The translations under genes were made by a program, and so were the position numbers. The notes beneath the pieces were generated by a model. It was given only the letters and a program-made list of their open reading frames with translations, had not been told where the DNA came from and did no database searches. Below are positions 27,861 through 36,592 of a DNA stretch of 64,000 nt, piece after piece. The stretch is from positions 685,135 to 749,134 of the forward strand of contig BCGQ01000001.1 of NCBI GenBank assembly GCA_001599355.1, read 5' to 3'. The DNA comes from Nakazawaea peltata (taxonomy: Eukaryota > Ascomycota > Pichiomycetes > Alaninales > Pachysolenaceae). Within the stretch, counting starts at the first letter, position 1. The number at the start of each line of letters is the position of its first letter.

Positions 27861-28494
27861 TTAGTCGAACAAACCGAATCCCATGTCAGCATCGGATTCT
27901 TCTTCTTCAGCAGCAGCTTCCTCCTCAGCGGCAGCGGCTTCACCGGAAGTACCGGCAGCGGCACCAGCAGCTGGAGCAGCAGATGGAGCAGAGGCAGCGA
28001 AAGAGAACAACCTAGTTAAAGAGTTAGTATTATGGACAAAATATGGTGTCTGGTGTGTGGTAATATGGTGACATGGTGATGTGATGATATAGTGATATGA
28101 ATAAAAAAGTGGAGATGTACTGTAACAGCTCCGTCATGACTATTCTCTGGTGCTCTGTGGAGCTTTGTAGATTCTAAATCCTGATATTTCATGTCATTTT
28201 ATTACCCTCTTTGATTTAAGCCCATGAATTGTATGACATCTGGAACTTCCCTTCATATCTACGTGATCCTCAAATATCCCCATCTGATCAGTCCATATCC
28301 CCACTATTCCTCAAATGATAAACTTACAATTCCTTCAAGTCCTTGCCCTCCAAAGCCTTAGCGAAGACATCAGCCCAGACCTTGTCGACGGTAGCACCGG
28401 CGGCGGAGGTCAAAGCGATCAACTTCTCGCTGGAGATTTCAATTTCAGAGTCAGCCAAGATCAAGGCAGCGTAAGAGACAGCAGCGTCAGACAT
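27861..28494 (-). CDS. RPP1: 60S acidic ribosomal protein P1
   Basis: Ribosomal stalk protein P1, 105 residues after splicing. Exon 1 is 28494-28328 and exon 2 is 28011-27861. The junction (KEL|LFSF) falls within a Leu codon. The start VSYAALILADSEIEISSEKL marks P1 rather than P2. An Ala-rich hinge leads to the universal stalk tail EESDADMGFGLFD, which recruits translation GTPases. The upstream region has a palindromic pair of Tbf1-type boxes. Which of the two yeast P1 paralogs it corresponds to cannot be told. No CTG codon in the frame. Confidence 0.96.
28012..28327 (-). other. RPP1: 316-nt intron of RPP1
   Basis: On the minus strand: donor GTAAGT just after GGAATT at 28328, a TACTAAC branch site near 28031-28025, acceptor CTAG ending at 28012. 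No RNA gene seen inside. Confidence 0.92.
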
Positions 28495-28647
28495 TTTTGT
28501 GTATTGATTAATATATGATATTAAAATAAACGATCCAAATGAATAAACAAGTATATTTTCAACCGCTGAAAAAAAATTCCTGGGCGCTTCGTCGCAGATG
28601 AAAAAGTAAAAAAATTTTGACCCGTTTGGTGTTATGATGTAAAAGTG

Positions 28648-28675
28648 TAGGGTTGTAGCCCTAACGAGGTTAGGG
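28648..28675. promoter_or_regulatory. Palindromic Tbf1-type boxes before RPP1
   Basis: AGCCCTAA (28657-28664) and TTAGGG (28670-28675) face each other across five bases, with a further TAGGGTT at 28648-28654. They lie about 155-180 bp before the RPP1 start and match the ARCCCTAA element of Tbf1, known to control ribosomal-protein genes in Candida albicans. Confidence 0.65.
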
Positions 28676-28772
28676 GGTATAGAAGGCAGGAGTAGAGGGG
28701 ACGAGATGAGGGTGGATTCCTGGATATAATAATGATTTTGTGTATTAGAGTATATGTACAGAGGACGTGTGC

Positions 28773-29630
28773 TTAGAAGTAGTCCTTTAAATCCTTCAAC
28801 CATTTCAAATAGAGGTTGTTCTCCTTGACAAGAGAATATCCACTAATAAAATCTCCTAAAGATTTATCGATTCCTCTGGAGTTCAAATAGTCCATCAAGA
28901 CTTCTTGTAAGTATTCATCTAAGTTGGTGAAAGGAGGGCCGTAGTACTCGGTTTCTCTTTGGAACTCATCTTCGGCAGTCTCTTTCATTGCTTCTTTGAT
29001 ATTCTCAAATTTACGTAATCCTCCAATGGCAAAGTAATTGCTCAGAACACTCAACAATAAATTGATGTATAGACCTTCTGACGATCCCTTCTTTTCACAA
29101 ATCACAGTGACATTGGATATCGTCTCTTCAAAAGCGTTTTGTAATCCTTGTTCGGCATCTTCTTCTTCAAAATTGTCGATATCATCTTCTGGTGGAGCAT
29201 TCTTCAAGTACTCAGATTCTAAAGGTACATTAGCGACCTCCAAAGGATTGAAATACACATGGATGATTTCAGTCTCGGTCTCTTTGACTAATTCACATGC
29301 TACTTTAGTCTTGGAGGATTCCACGATCTGGAATCCTGACGATTCCAACCATTCCTCGTGGAACTTCTCTAAAACCACAGGTTCTCTCTCTTCATATTTC
29401 AATTCTGACAGCAAGACGTCTTTCAATTCGTCTGTTTGTTTGTTTCTTAAGACGGTTGAACTGCTTAAATGTCTTGTGCTATTGGCGGTATGCGGGATCT
29501 TCACAGACCCTACTCTCGAAACCGTCTTTAATCCAAGCGATGGGAGCATGGCTCCTCTAAAGACAGATGTCTTAGAGAGAGTAGAAACAAATCTCGTGTT
29601 TCTAAAGTAAATTGTAGATGATCTCAACAT
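28773..29630 (-). CDS. MAM33: Mam33 (p32/gC1qR family) mitochondrial acidic protein
   Basis: Trimeric, doughnut-shaped acidic protein of the mitochondrial matrix, linked to mitoribosome function and translation. 285 residues. A basic, Ser/Thr-rich N terminus (to about residue 58) is a typical presequence. The mature part is acidic (PPEDDIDNFEEEDAEQG, near 150-166). The C-terminal block GPPFTNLDEYLQEVLMDYL, then SRGIDKSLGDFI, is the family signature. The length is close to the 266 residues of baker's yeast. Its upstream region has three TTACGTAA palindromes and several AAAGGGG motifs. Confidence 0.92.
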   Translation of the reverse strand: MLRSSTIYFRNTRFVSTLSKTSVFRGAMLPSLGLKTVSRVGSVKIPHTANSTRHLSSSTVLRNKQTDELKDVLLSELKYEEREPVVLEKFHEEWLESSGFQIVESSKTKVACELVKETETEIIHVYFNPLEVANVPLESEYLKNAPPEDDIDNFEEEDAEQGLQNAFEETISNVTVICEKKGSSEGLYINLLLSVLSNYFAIGGLRKFENIKEAMKETAEDEFQRETEYYGPPFTNLDEYLQEVLMDYLNSRGIDKSLGDFISGYSLVKENNLYLKWLKDLKDYF

Positions 29631-30375
29631 GATAGACCTTATGATGCGAAGTTAGATCTGGTCTCTCTTCTCTTCTCTTCTCTTCTTCTTCCTCCCTTGG
29701 AGTATTAATTTTCATAATTTGCTAAGCTGATGCATGAGCAGTTCGGGTTCGGATTTATAGAGGGAAATCTGTGAAGGGGTTGATCTTACGTAAAGGGGTA
29801 AAATTAGTAAAGAGGGGCGATTTAGAGAGAAAATTGTAAAGGGGTAAAATCGTAAAGGAGATCGGCTTCCGTTAAGTTTCCATGATTTAAAGGGGCTCAA
29901 ATTACGTAAAGAATTCACATGATGTAAATGTTCCGACTATTCAGAACGCATTAAGTTCTTGCATAAAGGAGTCTTACGTAAAGGCTCAACTACATAAAGT
30001 TCAACACATGAATAGGACTGTATTAAAGTGCCAATAAGATGGAACGATTAATGAGAAAAGCATAATGTATCAACGACGGCGTATCGGTCTCATATAATAG
30101 CCGTTGCTGAATAACAGATTGAGAACCTTCTCCAGCTTTGCTCCTGACGTATATTGATCAACAAAATGGTGCGGGACCTTGATGGGTGAGGTGACCTCAT
30201 CTGCATGCTCAGAGAGCATTGGATGGAAATGAAATTGAAACGCAAGTGAAAGTGAAACTTTAAAATAGTGGGACTCGGCGATAATTATACAAAATTGAAT
30301 GCAAGCAGTGGTTTATCTTTCCAAATCTGTCTCTTTTGGGGTTTTATTAAGTCAGTTGGTGGTGTTTCTTTTTTT
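29631..30375. promoter_or_regulatory. MAM33 upstream region with TTACGTAA and AAAGGGG repeats
   Basis: 745 bp upstream of MAM33 and downstream of the cyclin gene. TTACGTAA occurs at 29786, 29902 and 29974. GTAAAGGGG-like units recur at 29790-29798, 29807-29817, 29836-29844, 29852-29860, 29886-29895 and 29962-29970. The 12-mer CTTACGTAAAGG occurs twice (29785 and 29973). No gene is supportable inside. Confidence 0.6.
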
Positions 30376-31812
30376 TTATTTCTGTTGTTGACGAACAGAC
30401 GCAATCCACTCTTGAACAAATGTAGAAGAACGACGGTAACGACGCTCTTGGTATTTTTCGTAAATGGCATTATGATTCTTGACCGGATCTTGGCAAAGGT
30501 TAATAAGCAGATCTGCAAGAGGTCTTAGTTGATCTTCGGTGTAGCCAGAATAAAAGACATGTGCTTCTGTCCAGTTTCCTTTATTCAAAAGACGACGTGA
30601 TAAATAGTGGGCTCCTGCAGCCAACCAGCTTGGAGGAGATGCGACAAATCTGGCATCCATGATGGTAATTTCCAAGAAGTATTTAGCTAATGTTCTAGTT
30701 TCGAAGTCGTAATCATCGGCTTTACTAGTTCTTCTAAGGAAAGACATCGGACCAGGCCATCCCATTTCGAATTCCAATATTCCGATCATGAATCTCTCTG
30801 CCTTTAATAAATCCTCGACGGAATAAGCATGATCGACCATGTATGCGATTTCTTGGATCGATGGGCAATTGATCTCCTCATATTTAGCGGCGATAAAAAG
30901 TGCAACAGCACCCACTAATTGAAATCTAGATAAAGACACTTTCCTCTTACTAAGGAATCTGTCCATATAATTTATCGTCAAGAATAAAGTTTCTGGTAAC
31001 AAATTGAATCTTTGGTGTACTTGGACCAACCAACCAACGAGGGTGCTTCTCATGCTCCACTCTAACTCATCTTGTTGGTCCATGTATCTGGCGTTTGGAG
31101 ATAATTTCGCTTCGAGCTCGTGCATGTAATTGAAGATCTCATTCGAATATTCTGTCACCATGGATATATCCAAAATATCTTCATCATCTTCATCTGGTTC
31201 CAGTCTTGAGAATTTCATAATAACTGATTGAAGTTCTTGATAAATTCGGTTATTCCATTTTGGAGACATAGGTTGGTATTCGTCATCTTCGAGATCTTCT
31301 TCTTCTTCATCTTCTTCCTCTTCTTCATCTTCTTCTTCTATTCCTTCTGTGTCATCGAGGGTTGCAACATCATCCTCAACATCATCGATGTCATCAGTGG
31401 CAACATATTTCTCATATGCAGCTGACGCCGATGCCGATACTGCATCGTCATCGGACATGATATTTTCTTCAACTAAGCGCTCAGCCAATGGCTTCCTAAC
31501 GCTCATATAAGGCTCGGTAGCCGAACGTGAATGAGTTGCCAGTTGCAGTGGAGCATCGTCCTCATAAATTTGAAATCTCTTAGCTCTTTGTAACCCAAGA
31601 TGATGGATACTTGGATCCAAAGTATTGATGGAAGCAGCCCTTTCTCCTAACCCAATTCTAGATCTCATTGGTCTGTTTGCCAAAGAAGTCGACAGTTGAT
31701 GCAATTGAGAGGAAGCGCTCGATGTTCTATGCTTAGAAGCGTGGTTCTTACCCAGCATGGTGGTGTTTTCATCACTGAAAGACCTGGCACTTGATGTTCC
31801 AAAGCTTCTCAT
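30376..31812 (-). CDS. CLB2: B-type mitotic cyclin (Clb2-like)
   Basis: 478-residue B-type cyclin, activator of Cdc28/Cdk1 for mitosis. A destruction box candidate RIGLGE (residues 52-57, cf. RTALGD in cyclin B) and a second RxxL (RKPLAERL, 106-113) lie in the disordered N terminus. An acidic stretch at about 155-182 is nearly all Glu/Asp. The two cyclin folds run from about 235 to 450 with MRSTLVGWLVQVHQRFNL, NYMDRFLSKRKV, LVGAVALFIAAKYEE and FLRRTSKADDYD, as in fungal Clb1/Clb2. A 17-bp direct repeat with forkhead sites lies about 355-390 bp upstream. CLB2 rather than CLB4 is judged by memory of the sequences. Confidence 0.88.
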   Translation of the reverse strand: MRSFGTSSARSFSDENTTMLGKNHASKHRTSSASSQLHQLSTSLANRPMRSRIGLGERAASINTLDPSIHHLGLQRAKRFQIYEDDAPLQLATHSRSATEPYMSVRKPLAERLVEENIMSDDDAVSASASAAYEKYVATDDIDDVEDDVATLDDTEGIEEEDEEEEEDEEEEDLEDDEYQPMSPKWNNRIYQELQSVIMKFSRLEPDEDDEDILDISMVTEYSNEIFNYMHELEAKLSPNARYMDQQDELEWSMRSTLVGWLVQVHQRFNLLPETLFLTINYMDRFLSKRKVSLSRFQLVGAVALFIAAKYEEINCPSIQEIAYMVDHAYSVEDLLKAERFMIGILEFEMGWPGPMSFLRRTSKADDYDFETRTLAKYFLEITIMDARFVASPPSWLAAGAHYLSRRLLNKGNWTEAHVFYSGYTEDQLRPLADLLINLCQDPVKNHNAIYEKYQERRYRRSSTFVQEWIASVRQQQK

Positions 31813-32710
31813 GACGGCGGTTTATGCAATTTCTCTGATAATAAATGGACTAAATGATTAGCGAGTGTATGTAGTTAATAATACTGGTTAATTAGCGAAT
31901 GACTGGAAGTTGGAGTTTCTCTGTATTATTAACTTGATTTGTGATTAATCATATATTAAATGGGGGGGATGCTGAAGCCTTTGGCGGTTAAAGTAGAAAA
32001 CACAGGAAGCGGGAATCAAATGCAAATTAAGTAAACGAGTGTGATAGGGGATGTGTGCCGCCCTTAGTTGATCCTTATAGTCCTGATAACTTCCACTTAA
32101 ATGATAGTAAATCAAGTTAAAATTGGTGTGTGAAATTTTTGTGTGAGTATCAAGAGCGGGAGCCACAAAAATAAACAAACAAAGTAAAAATAAACAAACA
32201 AAAGGAGAGAAAGGAAAACAAAAGGGGGCATGGGGGTAGGAAGTGCGCAGGAAGGGCAGGAAGGGCAGGATGGGGTAGGTAGTGGGGGTGGATAGAGGGA
32301 GTAGGGAATAGGGGAGAGATGGATAGAGAGAGTAGCAGGATGCAGTGGACAGATGTGTAGAGTAGGATGATGGAAATGGAGATCGAAAATATTGAAGAGC
32401 AGTAGAACACTTTGTAAGTGAGCTGCCTACTGTCCTGATTTCAAGTATTTCGCTATGCCCTAATCACTTGCCCTCTGATAATTTGCCCTTAACCGTTATA
32501 TTTATTTGGTGTCATGATGTTCATCTATCCATACCAACATCACATCATGGAATGACTATCATCGGATGGCTATCATGAGATGAGTACCTTAATACCTTCC
32601 AATGACATATCACCACTCCTCTACATCTAACCACCCTCCTACATCTCATTCATCCTACTATTTTCTTAAAAATCTCTTAAATTCCCTACTATATTTATTC
32701 TCCTATATTT
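31813..32710. promoter_or_regulatory. Cyclin upstream region
   Basis: 898 bp between the CLB2-like start and the ERV2 stop. It carries the forkhead repeat (32167-32203) and, further out, G-rich tandem text (GGGCAGGAAGGGCAGGA near 32251-32275). No gene seen. Confidence 0.5.
32167..32203 (-). promoter_or_regulatory. Tandem forkhead-type sites
   Basis: AAAAATAAACAAACAAA occurs at 32167-32183 and again at 32186-32202, a 19-bp period. Each copy holds ATAAACAA, an exact match to the forkhead consensus RTAAAYAA. In baker's yeast CLB2 is driven by Fkh2 with Mcm1; I did not find a clear Mcm1 CC(A/T)6GG box next to them. Confidence 0.55.
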
Positions 32711-33406
32711 CTATCCCCCCAATTGTCTATCTTCCTTGGAATCAAGTTCAATATTCAGTAGATGTTCATTCAACTCAGCTTTCGACTTCCCATTGAGAGT
32801 CATATCCTGTTCCTGTTCATCCTCTCCACACCCACAATCATAATCCTCAATAATATGATTGCAATCGTAAATTGGCTTATTCAACCTCTCATTCACTTTA
32901 TTATGTATGTGGCACCCCCATACAGCTGCTGTTTGTCTCGAACTCAATTGAGGTGGGAACTTTTGAAGAAGTTTCTGGAAATGACGTGCACAATCCCCAC
33001 ATGGATATACCTTGGCAAAGTATAAAATATAATTTGTCAAATGAGATTGCTCATCGCTAGACGGCTCTTCCGGATATCTAGCCAATATAGTATGAAACAA
33101 TTTCCAAGCAGCGTTTCCGAGCTCTGCTTTTAAAGTCTCATTGGTCATCTTAGGCATAAATGCGATCAGAGAATCGTCTAAATCGAAAAGATTGCCCTTG
33201 ATATCCGATTTGATTTGGTCAAGATTCTCTTTCCCCTTATGTACGAGATTCTTCCCATTAAGTGCCACATCATCCTGAGTGATCGGATTAGCCACTCCTC
33301 CCAGTTTAGTATGCTTAGATGATGAGCTGAAAAATACAGAATACACCACAATCATCAAAATCACCAGCATCCATAACACATTGTGTCTCTTCATTTTCAA
33401 TGCCAT
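32711..33406 (-). CDS. ERV2: Erv2-type ER sulfhydryl oxidase
   Basis: FAD-linked thiol oxidase that makes disulfides in the ER lumen and passes them to protein disulfide isomerase. 231 residues: a signal-anchor segment (LWMLVILMIVVYSVFF, residues 11-26), a linker, then the Erv/ALR fold. The active-site pair is CGDC (136-139). FAD-fold cysteines are C165 (WGCHIHN) and C182. The C-terminal shuttle pair CGC (191-193) is the feature that separates Erv2 from mitochondrial Erv1. HxxxN (HIHNKVN) belongs to the FAD pocket. The tail after residue 200 is variable. Met1 and Met5 are both possible starts. Confidence 0.93.
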   Translation of the reverse strand: MALKMKRHNVLWMLVILMIVVYSVFFSSSSKHTKLGGVANPITQDDVALNGKNLVHKGKENLDQIKSDIKGNLFDLDDSLIAFMPKMTNETLKAELGNAAWKLFHTILARYPEEPSSDEQSHLTNYILYFAKVYPCGDCARHFQKLLQKFPPQLSSRQTAAVWGCHIHNKVNERLNKPIYDCNHIIEDYDCGCGEDEQEQDMTLNGKSKAELNEHLLNIELDSKEDRQLGG

Positions 33407-33617
33407 GTTCCTTCTCGCTCTTACTCCTCTCTATCCCAGTTCTCTACCCTTGTCTTCAGATCACCACCTTGAAAGTCATCTGATGATAAATGTGAGGATT
33501 CCTAAAACGGAATTTGGATAGTTTTGTACGACTTTTTTCATTCGATCTCCCTTGCCTTATAATTTACTATAGGCTGGATCGAATTGGAGATTGAGGAAGG
33601 TGGAAATATCGCTGAAA

Positions 33618-34814
33618 ATGGGAGATGAACAGTCCCGGTCTGTCGAGGACTCCAATACTCCCCGTATTAACGCAGTTCATATAAATGCAGCCCGTCAAAT
33701 GACCGAACTTCATACGAGAGGAAGACTTCCAAATCTCAAGATGGCCAGCCGGCTGACTGGAAATCCAATGGCCAATCCAATGGCTGGAAATCCAATGGGA
33801 GCACCTCAACTGAGATCACCACTGATAAGGGGAACTCAGAGCAGTTTCCCCCACAAGTCTCCAGTGTTGAATCTTCCTCCGAAAAGTAGTAAGAACACCC
33901 CTCAAATTCAAGTTCCTGCCCCAGGCCGAGCTTCCGAATGTGGAGATTGTGCTAACCCTCAATGCGAACATTGTGGTGCCGTCATAATACCAGCTCCAAA
34001 ATCCTCATTGCCCATCAATGACTCTCCTTCAATCTCTATAATGGGCTGGGAAATCTATACGTCCCGTAAACCGATCTTCAATGCTCAAGAATTGGACGTC
34101 TTGGAGAAGAGATACGATGAAATACCTATGCCAGAGATGGTTTTCGGCCACAATAAGGTAGAAGTGTACAACCCACTGCTAAACTGGGGGTTCGGAATAA
34201 ACACTATAGGAGCAATGGACTTGATAGACACCTGTGTGGAGAACCCGGACGATTTGATCAAGGTGAGTTATGCCAATGAATGGTACACTGCCCGTCAGAA
34301 GCAACAGTCAGTGAAGAAGGACGAGAATATCATGGAAGTTTATAAGCCATATGACTGGACGTACACGACTACATACAAGGGAGATGAGTTTGAGACTAAC
34401 GAGAAGAAGTTCCAAAGGGATGACTCGTTTGCTATTCCATTAAATAAGTTGACCGAGCGTGTGCCGATCGTATTCTACCAGGAGTTTGTCTTATATGAGG
34501 ATGAGTTGGGTGACAATGGTATCAGTATGCTTACGGTCAAGATTCGTTGCATGAAACATTGTATGTTGATATTACTACGGTTCTTCTTAAGAGTGGATAA
34601 TGTCATTTTCAGAATATACGACACAAGAGTGTATATAGATTTTGAGGACAAGTTGGTAGTTAGGGAATTCAAGAAACAGGAGTCTAGTTTCGATTATATG
34701 TCATCGAAAATCAGTCCTGGTTGTGGGGATCCAAGAAGTCTTATGAGGGATTCCAACTGGTGTGCCTCTGTCATGAAAACGCAAAGTGTTGAGAGGGAAT
34801 ATGTTCAGTTATAA
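33618..34814 (+). CDS. TIP41: Tip41, TORC1-PP2A pathway protein
   Basis: Binds the PP2A regulator Tap42 and helps switch PP2A-type phosphatases when TORC1 is inhibited, which in yeast leads to nuclear entry of the GATA factor Gln3. 398 residues from the ATG at 33618, which has a good context (GAAAATGG); the longer frame begins at a TTG. The first 145 residues are low-complexity, with a small repeat NPMANPMAGNPMG. The TIP41 domain starts at WEIYTSRKPIFNAQELDVLE (near 143) and continues through the PEMVFGHN and VPIVFYQEFVLYEDELGDNG motifs. Its last codon and stop overlap those of the D-amino-acid oxidase gene on the other strand. Confidence 0.92.
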   Translation: MGDEQSRSVEDSNTPRINAVHINAARQMTELHTRGRLPNLKMASRLTGNPMANPMAGNPMGAPQLRSPLIRGTQSSFPHKSPVLNLPPKSSKNTPQIQVPAPGRASECGDCANPQCEHCGAVIIPAPKSSLPINDSPSISIMGWEIYTSRKPIFNAQELDVLEKRYDEIPMPEMVFGHNKVEVYNPLLNWGFGINTIGAMDLIDTCVENPDDLIKVSYANEWYTARQKQQSVKKDENIMEVYKPYDWTYTTTYKGDEFETNEKKFQRDDSFAIPLNKLTERVPIVFYQEFVLYEDELGDNGISMLTVKIRCMKHCMLILLRFFLRVDNVIFRIYDTRVYIDFEDKLVVREFKKQESSFDYMSSKISPGCGDPRSLMRDSNWCASVMKTQSVEREYVQL

Positions 34815-35909
34815 TTTGGGTTTGGCAACTTCGAGTGACTTGACAAGCTCAAGTACTTGTGCTGCTGTTCCGAAACTTTGGATATAACCAGAAGATCCAT
34901 TTCCATAGTTATGAATACATTTGACATTGTCTTTTAATAATTCGAATTCTACCCTTGGACGTTCGTATCTTCCTGGACGAATACCGATGTTATGGCTCAC
35001 GTATTTCAAGTATGGTTTGTTGTTCTTGTAGGTGGTGTCGATCAATTGAGGAGCATATTTGATCAGTCTTTCGACGATTCTACGAGACAAGTCGTCATCT
35101 AAATGGGTTGAGTTGTTCTTGTAGGAGTAAATACCGTTCAACAAAGTACCACCTTCATTACGTGGGATGACGTAGACGGTTTCGTCTGGATAATCTGGAT
35201 CGGTTAATTCTACGACGGTTAATTCACTTACACAATTCTCTACAAGTATGGTTTGACCTTTGATCGGGACGATTTTATCGTCTTCTGGACATAACTTTTT
35301 GGCCCCGAAACCTGAACAATTGATGACCAAATCCAGATCGACAAAGTCGCCATTATGGTCAAGATGACAATGGCTCAGCTCAGAGATCGTTGACACTGTA
35401 TATCTTCTATACTTAAGTCCCAATTTAATACATTCCATCAACAAAAAGTGCAAGTAATGAGTAGGAGTGATGACGAAGGAGGAGTATTCGAAGCCTGCAA
35501 CAACGTCATTGGTTGGGAATTCACTTTTATCCAAAATACGGAACCCTTTTACGTGGTCTTTCCACCATGGACCTCCATATTGTTTCAATTCTTCGAGGTA
35601 TTCAGTCTCGTTCTTATCGCAGTACACTTTGGCCGTAGTCTTTAAGATTCCAGCCTCAGGTCTATTGTTATGGAACTCTTGGAAGGTGAAATATGACAGT
35701 AAATCCAATTCTTTGACTTTGGCAGGTGCATCTCTTTCGGTCAATGGAATATAGAAGGCCCCTGCTTTCGTTGAGACGTAGTCAAGGCTCTGATCACTTG
35801 GTAAATATTGAGCGATAATTGAGACGTCATAGCCTTCTTGTAAAAGTTTGTAGGCGGTGGTTAAACCCATTACACCGGCGCCGATGATGGTGATTTTCTT
35901 TGAAGTCAT
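34809..35909 (-). CDS. DAO1: D-amino-acid oxidase
   Basis: FAD enzyme that turns D-amino acids into 2-oxo acids, ammonia and peroxide, usually in peroxisomes. 366 residues. The dinucleotide motif IIGAGVMGLTTAYKL (residues 8-22) opens the protein. The DAO signature IHNYGNGSSGYIQSFGTA lies near the end (about 336-353). IGIRPGRYERPRVE carries the substrate-carboxylate Arg. The C terminus PKL is a weak peroxisomal targeting signal (SKL type). D-aspartate oxidase is a possible alternative within the family. It is divergent from a PanE-like reductase and overlaps TIP41 by six bases. Confidence 0.92.
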   Translation of the reverse strand: MTSKKITIIGAGVMGLTTAYKLLQEGYDVSIIAQYLPSDQSLDYVSTKAGAFYIPLTERDAPAKVKELDLLSYFTFQEFHNNRPEAGILKTTAKVYCDKNETEYLEELKQYGGPWWKDHVKGFRILDKSEFPTNDVVAGFEYSSFVITPTHYLHFLLMECIKLGLKYRRYTVSTISELSHCHLDHNGDFVDLDLVINCSGFGAKKLCPEDDKIVPIKGQTILVENCVSELTVVELTDPDYPDETVYVIPRNEGGTLLNGIYSYKNNSTHLDDDLSRRIVERLIKYAPQLIDTTYKNNKPYLKYVSHNIGIRPGRYERPRVEFELLKDNVKCIHNYGNGSSGYIQSFGTAAQVLELVKSLEVAKPKL

Positions 35910-36592
35910 AGTATGTTCAATTGGTAGTATTAGATAGTGTAGTTATTAGCTGTATAGTTTGTCTGGACACTGTGTCTGGCTAGTGTATCTGGCTAGTGAT
36001 AATTAGCTAGAATAGTTACTAGTGGCTTTGTTTATAAGTATGTTAATACCTAAAAGTATTATTAATACTCTCGAATTACTTCAATATTCAACCTAATAAA
36101 GTAGTCCCACAATTGTGACCCAAAGATAGACAGACGAAACTCATCCAGTTTGGTCACCAATACACGTCCTCGGGAAGGCATTAGAGCAGCCAAGCGATGG
36201 ATTCTCCAGGCGAAGAGGCTATATTCCCAAATAGGAAACATGCGACAAAGTGATAGGAAGGGATACTAGAAGCGAAGGTGGTGAGGGATGAGGAGTGATG
36301 AGCTGTGAGCTGTTCAGCGACTATACCTTATGACTGCACTGCTCAATTCTTGATCTATCTGTCTCTCTCTCTCGCCTCATTCCCCACACCATTCACCTCT
36401 CCCCCCTTGCCTACCCCTCCCGCCTTGCCCCTCCTTTATATCCCTCCCAGCCTTATCTCAATAATTTCCAAATCGGGATCTTCGCGCCGTCCAAATTCGT
36501 CCATCTTTTTCATATAAAGCCAAGGCGAATCCAAGTCGATGACTTAAAGAGGAATTGGTAGACCCATTGGATTTATAGAGTGATCGGATAAT
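35910..36592. promoter_or_regulatory. Divergent promoter: D-amino-acid oxidase / PanE-like reductase
   Basis: 683 bp. It has GATAA at 35998-36002, CTTATC (GATAAG reversed) at 36452-36457, and a pyrimidine-rich tract at 36357-36450 before the reductase. GCTAGT/GTGTCTGG text repeats near 35960-36005. No gene inside. Confidence 0.5.
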
